Source: Bacillota bacterium | GTDB lineage: Bacteria; Bacillota; Clostridia; Acetivibrionales; DSM-1351 | NCBI GenBank assembly: GCA_023400235.1 | Contig: JAEXFI010000048.1 | Location: 62,001 to 126,000, forward strand | Length of the DNA: 64,000 nt | Direction: 5' to 3' | Shown here: piece after piece, positions 8,195 to 17,071 of the stretch | Numbering within the stretch: position 1 is the first letter of the stretch | Layout of the letters: every line of letters starts with the position of its first letter | Notes under the pieces: generated by a model | What the model was told of the DNA's origin: nothing | Seen by the model: only the letters and a program-made list of their open reading frames with translations | The model's database searches: none | Program-made: the position numbers and the translations under genes

Positions 8195-9538
8195 TTATTT
8201 AGCTGTATTGATCTCCTCAAGCGTCCTGCCCTTGGTTTCAATACCCGCTGTCGCCACCACCACAGCTACTACTGCGAATACTATGGTAAGAATTAAAAAT
8301 ACATTGTTGAACCCCTTCTCCCTGCCCTGGGATTCATATAACACTCCCACGATGTAAGGGGCCAGTATGGCACCAATGCGACCTACAGCCGCAGCCCAGC
8401 CCGTGCCGCTCCCCCTGACCCTGGTGGGATATACTTCCGGCGTATACGCATATACGGCACCCCAGGCTCCCAGACTGAAAAAGTATAGCAGGCAGCCGGA
8501 AACAAGCACAGCATTCACGCTTTGCCCGTGGCCAAACAGATAAGCTGCTCCGGCAGTGCCTGCCAGATATATGACCAGAACCGCCTTACGACCTATTCGT
8601 TCTATGAGATATGCGGAGCTGTAATAGCCGGGAAGCTGGGCTATGCACATTATCAGAGTAAATTCAAAGCCCTTTACAAGACTGAAGCCTTTGCCAACCA
8701 GCAGGGTAGGTGTCCAGAGGACAAAACCGTAATACCCGAAATTTATTCCAAGCCACAATACCCATAGCACCACTGTTCGCCGTATATAGGTCTTTGACCA
8801 CAGCTCGGAAAGAAGTACCTTTCTTCCGCCTGCTCCCACGTCACCGTTTGCCACAGGCACCTCCCCGTTGCTGATGCCTGCCTGCTGTTCCATTGTGCTT
8901 ACTATATCATCCGCTTGCTTCAGCTGTCCCTTCTGCTCCAGGTATCTGGGTGATTCGGGAATTCCTCTCCTGATATAAGCAGCATACAATGCCGGCAGCC
9001 CTCCCAGCAAAAAACCTGTTCTCCAGCCATATACAGGTATGAGAAGATACGCTATAAGTGCCGCAATAATCCATCCCCAGGCCCAGAAGCTTTCCAGGTA
9101 CACCACCATTCTTCCCCTGATTTTTGCAGGAGAATATTCACTTACCAGCGTAGAGGCAGCCGGCAGTTCTCCCCCCAGCCCCAGCCCGGTCAGAAATCTG
9201 AAAAGCAGCAGGAAATGGAAGCTTGGTGAAAAGGCTGATAAGGCACTGGCTATTCCAAATAATACAAGCGTATAGGTGACAACGGTTCTCCTGCCCAGCC
9301 TGTCGGACACCATGCCCGCCACTGCCGCACCCACTGCCATTCCCACTGCAGACGCACTGCCCAGCATACCCAAGTCGGGTGGAGAAAGCTTCCATTCTCT
9401 ACCTATAGAGGCCATAACTCCCGAAACCATTCCCTGGTCCATGGCATCGAACATCCAACCGATGCCTGTCAGGAACAATACTCTCCAAAGCATAGGTGTG
9501 GCCGGAAGCCTGTCAATTCTCTGTGAAATATTACTCAT
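8195..9538 (-). CDS. MFS transporter, sugar/organic acid porter type
   Basis: A 447-residue major facilitator protein with about 12 hydrophobic segments. It has the loop 2-3 signature 'GMVSDRLGRRT', a mid-loop 'PESPRYL' and a late 'PEVYPTRVRGSGTGWA', the set seen in the sugar porter/SV2/NiaP-like branch. The substrate is unknown. The ATG follows AGGAGG by six bases. Its leader carries two strong hairpins (9574-9656). It lies 380 bp beyond the end of the biosynthetic cluster on the same strand and could be a second exporter for that product, but the gap and hairpins argue for a separate unit. Confidence 0.85.
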   Translation of the reverse strand: MSNISQRIDRLPATPMLWRVLFLTGIGWMFDAMDQGMVSGVMASIGREWKLSPPDLGMLGSASAVGMAVGAAVAGMVSDRLGRRTVVTYTLVLFGIASALSAFSPSFHFLLLFRFLTGLGLGGELPAASTLVSEYSPAKIRGRMVVYLESFWAWGWIIAALIAYLLIPVYGWRTGFLLGGLPALYAAYIRRGIPESPRYLEQKGQLKQADDIVSTMEQQAGISNGEVPVANGDVGAGGRKVLLSELWSKTYIRRTVVLWVLWLGINFGYYGFVLWTPTLLVGKGFSLVKGFEFTLIMCIAQLPGYYSSAYLIERIGRKAVLVIYLAGTAGAAYLFGHGQSVNAVLVSGCLLYFFSLGAWGAVYAYTPEVYPTRVRGSGTGWAAAVGRIGAILAPYIVGVLYESQGREKGFNNVFLILTIVFAVVAVVVATAGIETKGRTLEEINTAK

Positions 9539-9573
9539 TCAATCCTCCTAAAAGAGCATCCATATAAATTGTT

Positions 9574-9610
9574 CCAGGACATATCCACATCAAAATGGGA
9601 TATGTCCTGG
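9574..9610 (-). promoter_or_regulatory. Leader hairpin 1 of MFS gene
   Basis: A perfect 13-base-pair inverted repeat (arms 9574-9586 and 9598-9610) with an 11-base loop lies 36 bp upstream of the MFS start. It lacks a U tract, so it is more likely a structured leader or an operator than a terminator. Confidence 0.5.
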
Positions 9611-9615
9611 TATAT

Positions 9616-9656
9616 TACCCTCTATTGACAATGTATAACATTGTTAATAGAGGGTA
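9616..9656 (-). promoter_or_regulatory. Leader hairpin 2 of MFS gene
   Basis: A 41-base near-perfect palindrome: 11 pairs (9616-9626 with 9646-9656), one G-T pair, six more pairs and a five-base loop. It follows hairpin 1 by five bases. Either a double-stranded operator for a dimeric regulator or an RNA structure is possible. Confidence 0.5.
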
Positions 9657-9916
9657 TATACTCTATCGCCAATAAAGCGGGAATTCTTAACCAAAAAATA
9701 ATATATCAGCCTGTTGCGTCAAAATCCTGCCGCGCATTTCATTAAAGTCGTCCTCGCAGCACTTGTAAACTTATGTGTTATCCACCGGCACAGAGCAATT
9801 GACCGGCGCAACAGGTAAAATTTTCGAACCAGAATATCATATATCTTCCTAAAGCTTCAAACTTATATAAGATGTATATTTTATAGTATGTACAGGTTGC
9901 TCTTATATATGTCAGG

Positions 9917-11479
9917 TCAGCTCCATTCCTCCAGTGAAAGAGTCATGGCAAAAATATGCACGTTTTTGCGCTCCGGCAAAATCAACCTGCTGATTATTCC
10001 CGGGTCTATGCTGTATTTTTTTGCAAACAGCCTGGAATTAAAGCTTTGGTATATGGTCTTCCCATTCTTTCTGACCGCTGCCTCCCCTGCCCAATAAACA
10101 TTTTCCAGAAATACCGGAGGTTGAAAGAAGTCTGAAAAATCCGCCTTAACATTATATTTGCTGCCATCCTCGTATTCTATAACTATTTCTTCATTATAAT
10201 TTCCATACTCCGCACATCCCAGTATACTCAGGTGGGTTGCCTTAATACTGTCAACCCGTATCTCCTGCCCTGAACAGCTTATGTTGTCCTTGCTTCCGGG
10301 AGAGTATGAATAATGAAAACAATATTCACCCTTTTTCCAGGCTCTGTTCACCACCACGTCCCTTAAAATATAATGTGTACCTTCTCCGGTAATGTCGGCG
10401 GTAGAGCTGTCTCTCAGCTCCTCCTCAAAGGCCTGGTTATTGTACAGCTTACTAATATCAATAAAATGGTCTGTCTGTTTTTTCCCGCTCTCATCCACCA
10501 CAAGACTTTCCACAAGCTCCACAAGCAGCCTGTCGCCCTCTGCCACAAGGCTGCACAGCTCTGCCTTGCGTTCCGGACTTATGGCCTCTCTCCTATGGCT
10601 GGCCCTGTTTAGTATATTAAGTGCCTTGTCCCTGATTCCCCCCAGCTTTTCCTCAAGATTTTCAGCAGAAGCCTTCTGACGCTTCAGATGGTCACATTGC
10701 TTGTACAGAAGGCTGAATATAGGTTTAAGACAGCCTGAGTATCTAAGCCGCTTTACGGTAATAAAATCACTGAAACTCTTTTGCCCCTGAAAATCATTAA
10801 TTTCACCTATTAATCCGTTTTCATTGCTTCTTAGCATGCTTAAAGCCATTCCTAACACCTTGTTCATATTCAGCTCAACTTCTTCAATTTTGCTTAGTGA
10901 GTATATGCTGTCCTCAAAAAATGCCTTTTCGTAACGGAATTGCTGGTTTGAGTCAGCCCATATGTCTTTGAGCATATCATGGGTAATATGCAGTGAAAAG
11001 AATACATCCCTGTTTTCAAAGGCGTCAATGCTGTCTCTGAGAAGAGTGGCCTCCTTTATGCCAAAGGTGCTGTTTACTTCATTGAACTCATTTACAATTA
11101 TGCCGTGATTTGCTGTAAAGGAGCTGTTTTTATAGTACATGCTGTAAAACAGTGAATTGTATTTTACCACCATTATTACAGGCCGTCCCGCCTGGATTTC
11201 TTCGGTAATCCTTAAAAGCACCTCATCAAAGGAATAGCTGGAGCAGTTTATCTTCTCCAGCCTTAAACCCATCCCGTCCAATATGTTATTTGCATGTTCC
11301 GAGATGTCCGTCCGGAAATAGTTGTACTTATTACCCAGTATGCTGTGTAGAAAACAGTAGTAGAAGTAATTCTCATGGTTGAAGTAGCCTGAAGCTGCTG
11401 CTATCGGTCCTTGTATACAGTCAATATACCTGACATCAAATCCGTTTTTATATAAATCAATATCCAAAGCCTTTCCCAT
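9917..11479 (-). CDS. BtrH-like cysteine-protease-fold acyltransferase with C-terminal extension
   Basis: The last gene of the cluster (520 residues). The N-terminal part fits the BtrH N-terminal/C39-like fold: a candidate nucleophile C21 in 'YIDCIQGP' and a His in 'NHGIIVNEF'. BtrH in butirosin biosynthesis transfers an aminoacyl chain from a carrier protein onto an amine, so this enzyme is inferred to form an amide from the thioester on the ACP encoded 72 bp upstream. It is about 150 residues longer than the two other homologues in the cluster; the C-terminal beta-rich part (about 330-520) is unassigned. The ATG at 11479 follows AAGGTG; a GTG at 11488 is the alternative. Confidence 0.65.
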   Translation of the reverse strand: MGKALDIDLYKNGFDVRYIDCIQGPIAAASGYFNHENYFYYCFLHSILGNKYNYFRTDISEHANNILDGMGLRLEKINCSSYSFDEVLLRITEEIQAGRPVIMVVKYNSLFYSMYYKNSSFTANHGIIVNEFNEVNSTFGIKEATLLRDSIDAFENRDVFFSLHITHDMLKDIWADSNQQFRYEKAFFEDSIYSLSKIEEVELNMNKVLGMALSMLRSNENGLIGEINDFQGQKSFSDFITVKRLRYSGCLKPIFSLLYKQCDHLKRQKASAENLEEKLGGIRDKALNILNRASHRREAISPERKAELCSLVAEGDRLLVELVESLVVDESGKKQTDHFIDISKLYNNQAFEEELRDSSTADITGEGTHYILRDVVVNRAWKKGEYCFHYSYSPGSKDNISCSGQEIRVDSIKATHLSILGCAEYGNYNEEIVIEYEDGSKYNVKADFSDFFQPPVFLENVYWAGEAAVRKNGKTIYQSFNSRLFAKKYSIDPGIISRLILPERKNVHIFAMTLSLEEWS

Positions 11480-11551
11480 TTTTAGCACCTTCCGCCTTTC
11501 AGGACAACAGGAAATAATGCTTTTGAAGGCATTCGGCCTTCAACTGCCTTA

Positions 11552-11797
11552 TCATCCCAGCTTGTCACTTATTATATTGTGTAGTTTATTAATTGTATTC
11601 AGGTTCTGAAGAAGGAGTTCATCATCCTCAAAAGCTATGCCGAACTCATCTTCCAGACTGATTACAATTTCTATAAAGTTTACCGAGTCCACACCTATTC
11701 TGTTAAGGGTTTCATCACGGGATATCTCCTTTATTTTCTCCGGTTCCAGCTTCAAAACAGCTGTGATAATATTTTCAATTCTTTGAGTCAATTCCAT
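11552..11797 (-). CDS. Acyl/peptidyl carrier protein (BtrI-like)
   Basis: An 81-residue acidic carrier protein with the phosphopantetheine site 'GVDSVNFIE', modified serine S38. It is predicted to hold the growing chain as a thioester. It sits between the ATP-grasp ligase gene (which would load an amino acid) and a BtrH-like transferase gene (which would unload it), the BtrI-BtrJ-BtrH arrangement of functions in butirosin assembly. A phosphopantetheinyl transferase must come from elsewhere in the genome. A good ribosome site (AGGAGG) precedes the ATG. Confidence 0.9.
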   Translation of the reverse strand: MELTQRIENIITAVLKLEPEKIKEISRDETLNRIGVDSVNFIEIVISLEDEFGIAFEDDELLLQNLNTINKLHNIISDKLG

Positions 11798-11840
11798 GTT
11801 ATGTTCCTCCTCTTGATACTTTTTGATTGTACTATTTAGA

Positions 11841-13187
11841 TTATGAATACGAATTCATTATATTTTCAAGCATTAGACTGTATTCATCAATTTTGTCCCA
11901 GTCCTCGGAGACAATCAATGTAAAAGCCCTTCCCACATGGTAATCAGCGCCTTCATTCAGTGTGTAGGGAAGCGTGCCCGCCGTGTAAACAAGCACTCCC
12001 TCCTTTTGAAGGGGCTCAAACAGGATTTCGGCCCGTTCCAGGGCTTTGCATATGTCGGCATACCCCACGGCATGGTCGGGCAAAAGCCTGAAATACCGCG
12101 ATAACACCTTTTTACCCTTGAGAATTTGAGAAATAAAGGATATGTAGGTGGACAGGGTGAACCGACCATTTATTTCAATAATCGGTATGATTTCATCCCG
12201 CTCCGTGATAATCGAATCTATTCCCGCAACCCCTGTAAAGCCCATTTTATACAAGTGCTTTCCAACTATTCTGCCGTACTCCACATAGGAGTCCATGGTT
12301 TTCTGGTCAATCCTGGGTGGCATTACCGAGCCAATATAAACCGTATCTCTTAACAGCTGCTGTTTAATGGAAAATACATCTACCTCTCCTTTGGGAGAAA
12401 CGTAAATCTGATAGTTTATATCAAATTTCTTCTTATACCAGCCCTCCACCAGCCATTTTGAATCGGATCGTCCTCTGGAGAATCTGGCAATCATCCTGAG
12501 ACTTGCCTCCAGCTTCTCTTTGTCTTCTATGACATACAAGCCCTTGCCTGATGCGCCGTTAGGCTCTTTTATTATCACCTTCTCAAAGAAGGGTTCTCCG
12601 GCTGTAAGCTCAAGATATTCCTGCCGCAGCTCTTCAACAGAGCTGCACACCTTTCCCTTACACACATTGAAGCCAAGCTCCAGGGATATTTCCCTGTTGA
12701 AAATCTTGTCATTTATCCTGGCATTTACCTGTGAGGGAGCTCCCATCAATTTCAGCCCCGCTTTTTCTGCAATTTCCTCTTCCAGATAGGTGACCGCATA
12801 GGGAACAAAATATACATTTTCGTTCTCTGCTGCAATTGCTTTCAGCCTTTTAAGCAGTTCCTCATCCTTTGCCACCAATTCCGATATGGGGGTTAGAAGA
12901 TCGGCTTCTCCGGGTGTTATTATTCCAGGAATAGTAAAGCCCAGCCTTTTCAGGTTGTCAAGATACTCCTCCTCCGGCTTCTTTCGCAGTATCATAATAT
13001 CCTGCTCTCTGCAAATCAACAGATTCATTTCCTCAATCCTGTTGACGGGGATGTCCTCATTCCTGTCAACAACACCTGCGCTAAGCCTGTTCCAGTACTT
13101 TTCAGCACCGATGTTGCACAACCAGATAATTATGCCTTTATCCCTGTCCTGTGTAAGATACTTAATCAAATGAAACTCATTATCCAT
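11841..13187 (-). CDS. ATP-grasp ligase (BtrJ-like)
   Basis: A 448-residue ATP-grasp enzyme. The 'KVIIKEPNGASGKGLYVIED' loop, 'WLVEGWYKKKFDINYQIYV' and the metal-binding 'IIPIIEINGRF' are the ATP-grasp landmarks. In butirosin biosynthesis BtrJ couples glutamate to the carrier protein BtrI through an acyl phosphate; this protein has similar length and neighbours (carrier protein and PLP decarboxylase), so loading of an amino acid onto the ACP is inferred. The amino acid is not known. The region before the ATG at 13187 has only a weak ribosome site. Confidence 0.75.
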   Translation of the reverse strand: MDNEFHLIKYLTQDRDKGIIIWLCNIGAEKYWNRLSAGVVDRNEDIPVNRIEEMNLLICREQDIMILRKKPEEEYLDNLKRLGFTIPGIITPGEADLLTPISELVAKDEELLKRLKAIAAENENVYFVPYAVTYLEEEIAEKAGLKLMGAPSQVNARINDKIFNREISLELGFNVCKGKVCSSVEELRQEYLELTAGEPFFEKVIIKEPNGASGKGLYVIEDKEKLEASLRMIARFSRGRSDSKWLVEGWYKKKFDINYQIYVSPKGEVDVFSIKQQLLRDTVYIGSVMPPRIDQKTMDSYVEYGRIVGKHLYKMGFTGVAGIDSIITERDEIIPIIEINGRFTLSTYISFISQILKGKKVLSRYFRLLPDHAVGYADICKALERAEILFEPLQKEGVLVYTAGTLPYTLNEGADYHVGRAFTLIVSEDWDKIDEYSLMLENIMNSYS

Positions 13188-13265
13188 ACCGCCACGAAAA
13201 ATCCCATAATGCCCTCTGGATGTATTAGTACAATATTCGCTAAATCCTATTTACCGAATGTCGTA

Positions 13266-14513
13266 TTAAGGCTCAAACTCCAGTTCCTTCTGGCCTTTTA
13301 TGAAATCTTCCTTTCCCCACCTTTCTCTCAGAATATATGTTTTTCCCCGGTAATACTGCACCTCTGCCGCCAGGGGATGGCTGAGAAACAGTGCCGGACT
13401 TTGAGTGCTTCCATATGCCCCTGACTTGTGAATTGCCAGGACATCTCCCACAACTGCTCGGGGCAGGGTCACATTCTGACCTATAAGGTCGGTGGGCGTA
13501 CACAGCGGCCCAGTCACATTCACCTGTTCTTCGTTTTCAGTCCTTAACAAAATGTGCATGGGAAAATTGTTTCTTATGTACCTGCCCAGGAAGGCGGAGG
13601 ATGCATGTTGATTTGAACCGCCGTCACAAATCAGGTACTTTTTCCCTTTACACTCTTTTGTATATAATATTCTTGTAAGGTAGGTGCCAGCCTCGGCCAT
13701 AAGGAATCTTCCGCTTTCCACGAAAACCCTGGTCCCTGCCAGACTCTCCTTGTACCTGCTCCACACATGTGAAAATTCCTTTGCAAAAGCCTCCATATCC
13801 AGAGGCATATCGTCCTTGAAATATGGTACCCCAAAGCCTCCCCCCAGGTTCAGGAACTCCAGAGGAAAATTGCACCTCCGGGATAAATCCAGGGAGAGCT
13901 TTATTATTTCCTCCATACTGAGGGCTATATTTCCGGCATTGAGTGCCTGAGTTCCGGTATATATATGTATGCCCACAACCTTTATATTTGTAAGCGCTCC
14001 CAACGCTTCAAAGGCAGCTTCCGCGTTTATGCCGTCTATGCCGAACTGTGTGGGTACGCCTGTCATTTTAATATTGGAGCCTGAAATGTCAAAGTCTGGA
14101 TTTATCCTCACAGAGACCTTTACCTTTTTGCCCTTTAGTGCAGCAAGCTCATTAATCAACGCGGCTTCCTCAACGGCTTCAACATTGATGCTGTAAATCC
14201 CCTTTTCTATTGCAAACTCCAGCTCTTCACGGGTTTTGCCGGGACTTGTAAAAATAATCTGCTCCGGTAGAAAACCAGCTGCCATCGCCGTATACAATTC
14301 TCCTGAAGAAGCCACCTCAATCCCGCTGCCCAGCTTTTTGAACAACTGGCATAAGCCCAGCAAGGGGTTTGCCTTCATTGAATAAAATACACCCACCTCG
14401 TCCGGCAGGCTGTTTTTAAGTGTCTCATACTGAGAGATGATTTTGCCGGTATCGTAGACATAAATCGGCGTTCCATACTGTTCAGCAATTTCCTTTAGTA
14501 TTTTATCCTCCAT
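13266..14513 (-). CDS. Fold type III PLP-dependent decarboxylase (BtrK/LysA-like)
   Basis: A 415-residue alanine-racemase-fold decarboxylase. PLP lysine K47 in 'YSMKANP', the phosphate-binding 'GGGFGVPY', and C-terminal 'GPLCTPTDL' and 'SGAYGST' are present. Relatives include diaminopimelate decarboxylase and BtrK, which decarboxylates glutamyl-carrier protein to 4-aminobutyryl-carrier protein. Given the adjacent ATP-grasp and ACP genes, decarboxylation of an aminoacyl-ACP is the best inference. The ATG at 14513 has AAAAGGAGG six bases upstream and overlaps the thioesterase gene by 11 bp, indicating translational coupling. Confidence 0.82.
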   Translation of the reverse strand: MEDKILKEIAEQYGTPIYVYDTGKIISQYETLKNSLPDEVGVFYSMKANPLLGLCQLFKKLGSGIEVASSGELYTAMAAGFLPEQIIFTSPGKTREELEFAIEKGIYSINVEAVEEAALINELAALKGKKVKVSVRINPDFDISGSNIKMTGVPTQFGIDGINAEAAFEALGALTNIKVVGIHIYTGTQALNAGNIALSMEEIIKLSLDLSRRCNFPLEFLNLGGGFGVPYFKDDMPLDMEAFAKEFSHVWSRYKESLAGTRVFVESGRFLMAEAGTYLTRILYTKECKGKKYLICDGGSNQHASSAFLGRYIRNNFPMHILLRTENEEQVNVTGPLCTPTDLIGQNVTLPRAVVGDVLAIHKSGAYGSTQSPALFLSHPLAAEVQYYRGKTYILRERWGKEDFIKGQKELEFEP

Positions 14514-15234
14514 TTGCTGCCTCCTTTTTGGCAAGGGCCAAGGTATTATTTATTATTCTGGTTATTTCCTCCGCATGGTTGTGCAGGTAAAAATGACCCC
14601 CTTCAAAATAATAAAATTTACATTGCCTGCCGCAATAGTTCATCCACTTTCTCATATCCTCGGGTTCAGCCAGTTCATCCTCTTTCCCTGCCAGCACCGA
14701 TATGTTAAAATCAAATCTGGCTTCAAGGGTACCCGGTGTGTAGGTTTCCAGCATCCTGTAATCCGCCCTCAGAGTATCCAACGCCAGCTTTAAGAGGCCT
14801 TTAAGCCTGAACAGATTCTTTGGCAATCCTCCCAGCTTTACAGCTTCTTCCTTAAACTCCGACTCCGATAGCATATGCAGGTTCCTTTCCTCCTTAATGA
14901 CACTTGGAGGATATCTGCCTGAAAAAAATACATGTACAGGCTGTTTCAGTTTTCTCTTTTGCAGCTGGCAGATTAATTCATAGGCCATAATGCTGCCCAT
15001 GCTGTGTCCCCACACGGCGTAATCACTGTGGCTGCATTCCCTCTGAATCAAGGCTATAACATCTTCAACCGCCTCCTGAATACTATTGTAGAAGGGCTCT
15101 TTGTGACGGCCTGCTCTTCCTGCCAGCTCAAAGGGGTGGAACCTTATGGAATTGTTAAGCAACTTGCTCCACTTTGAATATATTGCTGCAGAACCGCCTG
15201 CATATGGCAGGCAGATAAGATTGATATTTGTCAT
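14503..15234 (-). CDS. Type II thioesterase
   Basis: A 243-residue alpha/beta hydrolase of the type II (editing) thioesterase family. The N-terminal 'CLPYAGGSAAIYSKW', the nucleophile motif GHSMGS, an Asp in 'GKEDELAEPEDM' and the final His in 'EGGHFYL' give a complete triad. Such enzymes remove stalled or wrong acyl groups from carrier proteins and are a strong marker of thiotemplated natural product clusters. It is packed between the decarboxylase (11-bp overlap) and a BtrH-like gene (11 bp apart). Confidence 0.9.
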   Translation of the reverse strand: MTNINLICLPYAGGSAAIYSKWSKLLNNSIRFHPFELAGRAGRHKEPFYNSIQEAVEDVIALIQRECSHSDYAVWGHSMGSIMAYELICQLQKRKLKQPVHVFFSGRYPPSVIKEERNLHMLSESEFKEEAVKLGGLPKNLFRLKGLLKLALDTLRADYRMLETYTPGTLEARFDFNISVLAGKEDELAEPEDMRKWMNYCGRQCKFYYFEGGHFYLHNHAEEITRIINNTLALAKKEAANGG

Positions 15235-15245
15235 GGCAGCTTCTG

Positions 15246-16367
15246 TCAGCCTCCTGTCTTAAGCCAGCCCAGCAGCTTGTCCACTGCCTGGCCTTCGTTG
15301 TCTTTTATTGCCTCAAGCTGTTTGCAGAGGTTGTAAATGGAGCTTGTATTATTTGTAATTGCCAGCCTTAGTGACAAATTTGATACTATCTCCCACTTTT
15401 TGGCAGACTCCTCAAGCTGAAAGACAGCAGTCTCCACAAGTCCACTTGGCAGCTCAGCTTTCAGCAGCTTCAGAAAAGCCCCAAAGCGGGTTCTGCTCCT
15501 GGAAATTATTTTAAAGGCCGGACTGTAATAATACCTGTACTCCTGAAACAGTTCCTCAGCAGGCAGCTCCTGTAATTTCCGAAGCAGACTGCACCTCAAT
15601 TGCTCTATTGCCCCAAGACCGCATTTAAAACCCAGCACATCCTTTTCTCCCAGCATTCTGCTGCAGCTCTCGGTGATAATCGCTTTCCGCCTGCAGTCAC
15701 TATAGTGGAAACGGCTGTTAACAGCCACTTCCATCCACATGTTTCTAATGGGCTTGGAATATGTCCCTTGAAAATTTTCGGAACTCCGGGCCATTTTGAA
15801 TTCCTCAACAGGTATCCTGCCGTCAAAGTCACTGCTTGAAAGGCTGTATTTGTCAAAGAGCTCAATATAGCCATCTTCCTCATCATAGCCTGTAACCACT
15901 ACCGCATGTGCCCCGTGGTCTTTTCCGCAGGCCCTGTGATAGTTCATATGATAAAGATCTACAACCGTCACCACCGGAATGTCCGCATCTATAAGCTCTT
16001 TAAGCCGTTTGTAGGCAAGGTCCCGGTCATCCTGGAAATACATGCAAATGCTGATTTTGTCTTCCGGGACAGCCTCCTCCTCTCCCGTGATACCGCTGTT
16101 ATAGCACACTGCAGGCGAAAACCTGACATATTCAAGAGAAGTATTCATCTCTTCTTTTGTAAATTCAAAGGTTCTTGAGGGCTTGTGCAGAAAATTTACT
16201 CCTATATACCCGGTCCCGGCATCAAACATAAAGGACAGATAGTCCGCAAGGATTAAATCGGTATTTAGATTGTAATACGAAACCAGTGCACCATATGCAT
16301 TCTGAAAACAGTCGGCGGTATAAGGTACAAAATATCTGGGTACATTCTTAATTGAATGTTTTTGCAT
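15246..16367 (-). CDS. BtrH-like cysteine-protease-fold acyltransferase
   Basis: A 373-residue homologue of the protein at 22347-23492; the two share long colinear blocks, for instance 'VPRYF-PY--DC-QNAYGA', 'HGAHAVVVTGYDE' and 'LFDKYSLSSSDF'. The candidate nucleophile is C20 and the general base the second His of HGAH. The fold and motifs fit the BtrH N-terminal family (PF14399 type), so transfer of an acyl chain from a carrier protein to an amine is inferred. Two copies plus the longer one at 9.9 kb suggest at least three different condensation steps. The start overlaps the kinase gene by 20 bp. Confidence 0.72.
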   Translation of the reverse strand: MQKHSIKNVPRYFVPYTADCFQNAYGALVSYYNLNTDLILADYLSFMFDAGTGYIGVNFLHKPSRTFEFTKEEMNTSLEYVRFSPAVCYNSGITGEEEAVPEDKISICMYFQDDRDLAYKRLKELIDADIPVVTVVDLYHMNYHRACGKDHGAHAVVVTGYDEEDGYIELFDKYSLSSSDFDGRIPVEEFKMARSSENFQGTYSKPIRNMWMEVAVNSRFHYSDCRRKAIITESCSRMLGEKDVLGFKCGLGAIEQLRCSLLRKLQELPAEELFQEYRYYYSPAFKIISRSRTRFGAFLKLLKAELPSGLVETAVFQLEESAKKWEIVSNLSLRLAITNNTSSIYNLCKQLEAIKDNEGQAVDKLLGWLKTGG

Positions 16368-17043
16368 ACTCCTGTGTCTCCCTTTTAGCTGTTATAAATT
16401 CATCAACATATTTTTTTACAATATCACTGTCATTCCTGACCCATACTATATTTGTAGCGTTTTTGACTGTGTGATTGTTAAACAGCAGCAGGTATTCCTT
16501 CCTTAATTTCATAAGGTAAAACAAATCCTTGTTTTTTATAATCCGGTTTTCCAATATGCGCTTGTTGGTATAGAACAGCGATTTGCCCCTTTTTTGAATC
16601 CTCTGGTAGCAAACCCTTGGGTTAATATCCTGAAAGAAAACGAGATCGGGCTTGATAACTCTTCCATATATGTATTTCCCCAGCCTGCCCCGGGTGCCAT
16701 TGGCATTATCTCTGGTCAGGCCTGTATATGCATACCTGTCCGCCAGAATTATGCAGCGTTTTTTCAAAGATGGCAGGATTATGAAGAAATAGTCAAGTGT
16801 GAAGCTGAGCCATTGGAAAAAACTATATACGCCGGGAGTCAGAAGCCTAAAGGATTTGAATTTTTCAATAATTCCACGGATGATACAGTTTGAATTCCAT
16901 TCAACCACACGGACTTTGAATCCTCTTCCAGTCAGATAACTTTGCAAGCTATCCACATTCTCACTTTTACCGCAGCCGCTGATACCCTCAAATACTATTA
17001 AAATTCCCCTGTGGAGAGTATTGTTTATAAAGTTATCTTCCAT
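16348..17043 (-). CDS. Thymidylate kinase-like P-loop kinase
   Basis: A 231-residue kinase of the dNMP/deoxynucleoside kinase type. It has a Walker A 'GISGCGKSE', a 'DRYAYTG' motif in the DR[YF] position and 'KRGKSLFYTN' in the lid area. In a biosynthetic cluster such an enzyme more probably phosphorylates the product or an intermediate than thymidylate, and the encoded extracellular phosphatase (23840-25414) would be a matching partner; this is inference. The ATG at 17043 follows GTGAGG; the extended frame begins four codons earlier. Confidence 0.65.
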   Translation of the reverse strand: MEDNFINNTLHRGILIVFEGISGCGKSENVDSLQSYLTGRGFKVRVVEWNSNCIIRGIIEKFKSFRLLTPGVYSFFQWLSFTLDYFFIILPSLKKRCIILADRYAYTGLTRDNANGTRGRLGKYIYGRVIKPDLVFFQDINPRVCYQRIQKRGKSLFYTNKRILENRIIKNKDLFYLMKLRKEYLLLFNNHTVKNATNIVWVRNDSDIVKKYVDEFITAKRETQEYAKTFN

Positions 17044-17071
17044 CGTATGCCTCACATCAATAAAATATTGC

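Larger units (their letters stand above)
9539..9916. other. Intergenic region with hairpins and a gene relic
   Basis: These 378 bp hold the MFS ribosome site, two adjacent hairpins (9574-9610 and 9616-9656) and, at 9705-9870, degraded sequence similar to the end and flank of the WYL gene at 6.8 kb. No open gene was found. Confidence 0.6.
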
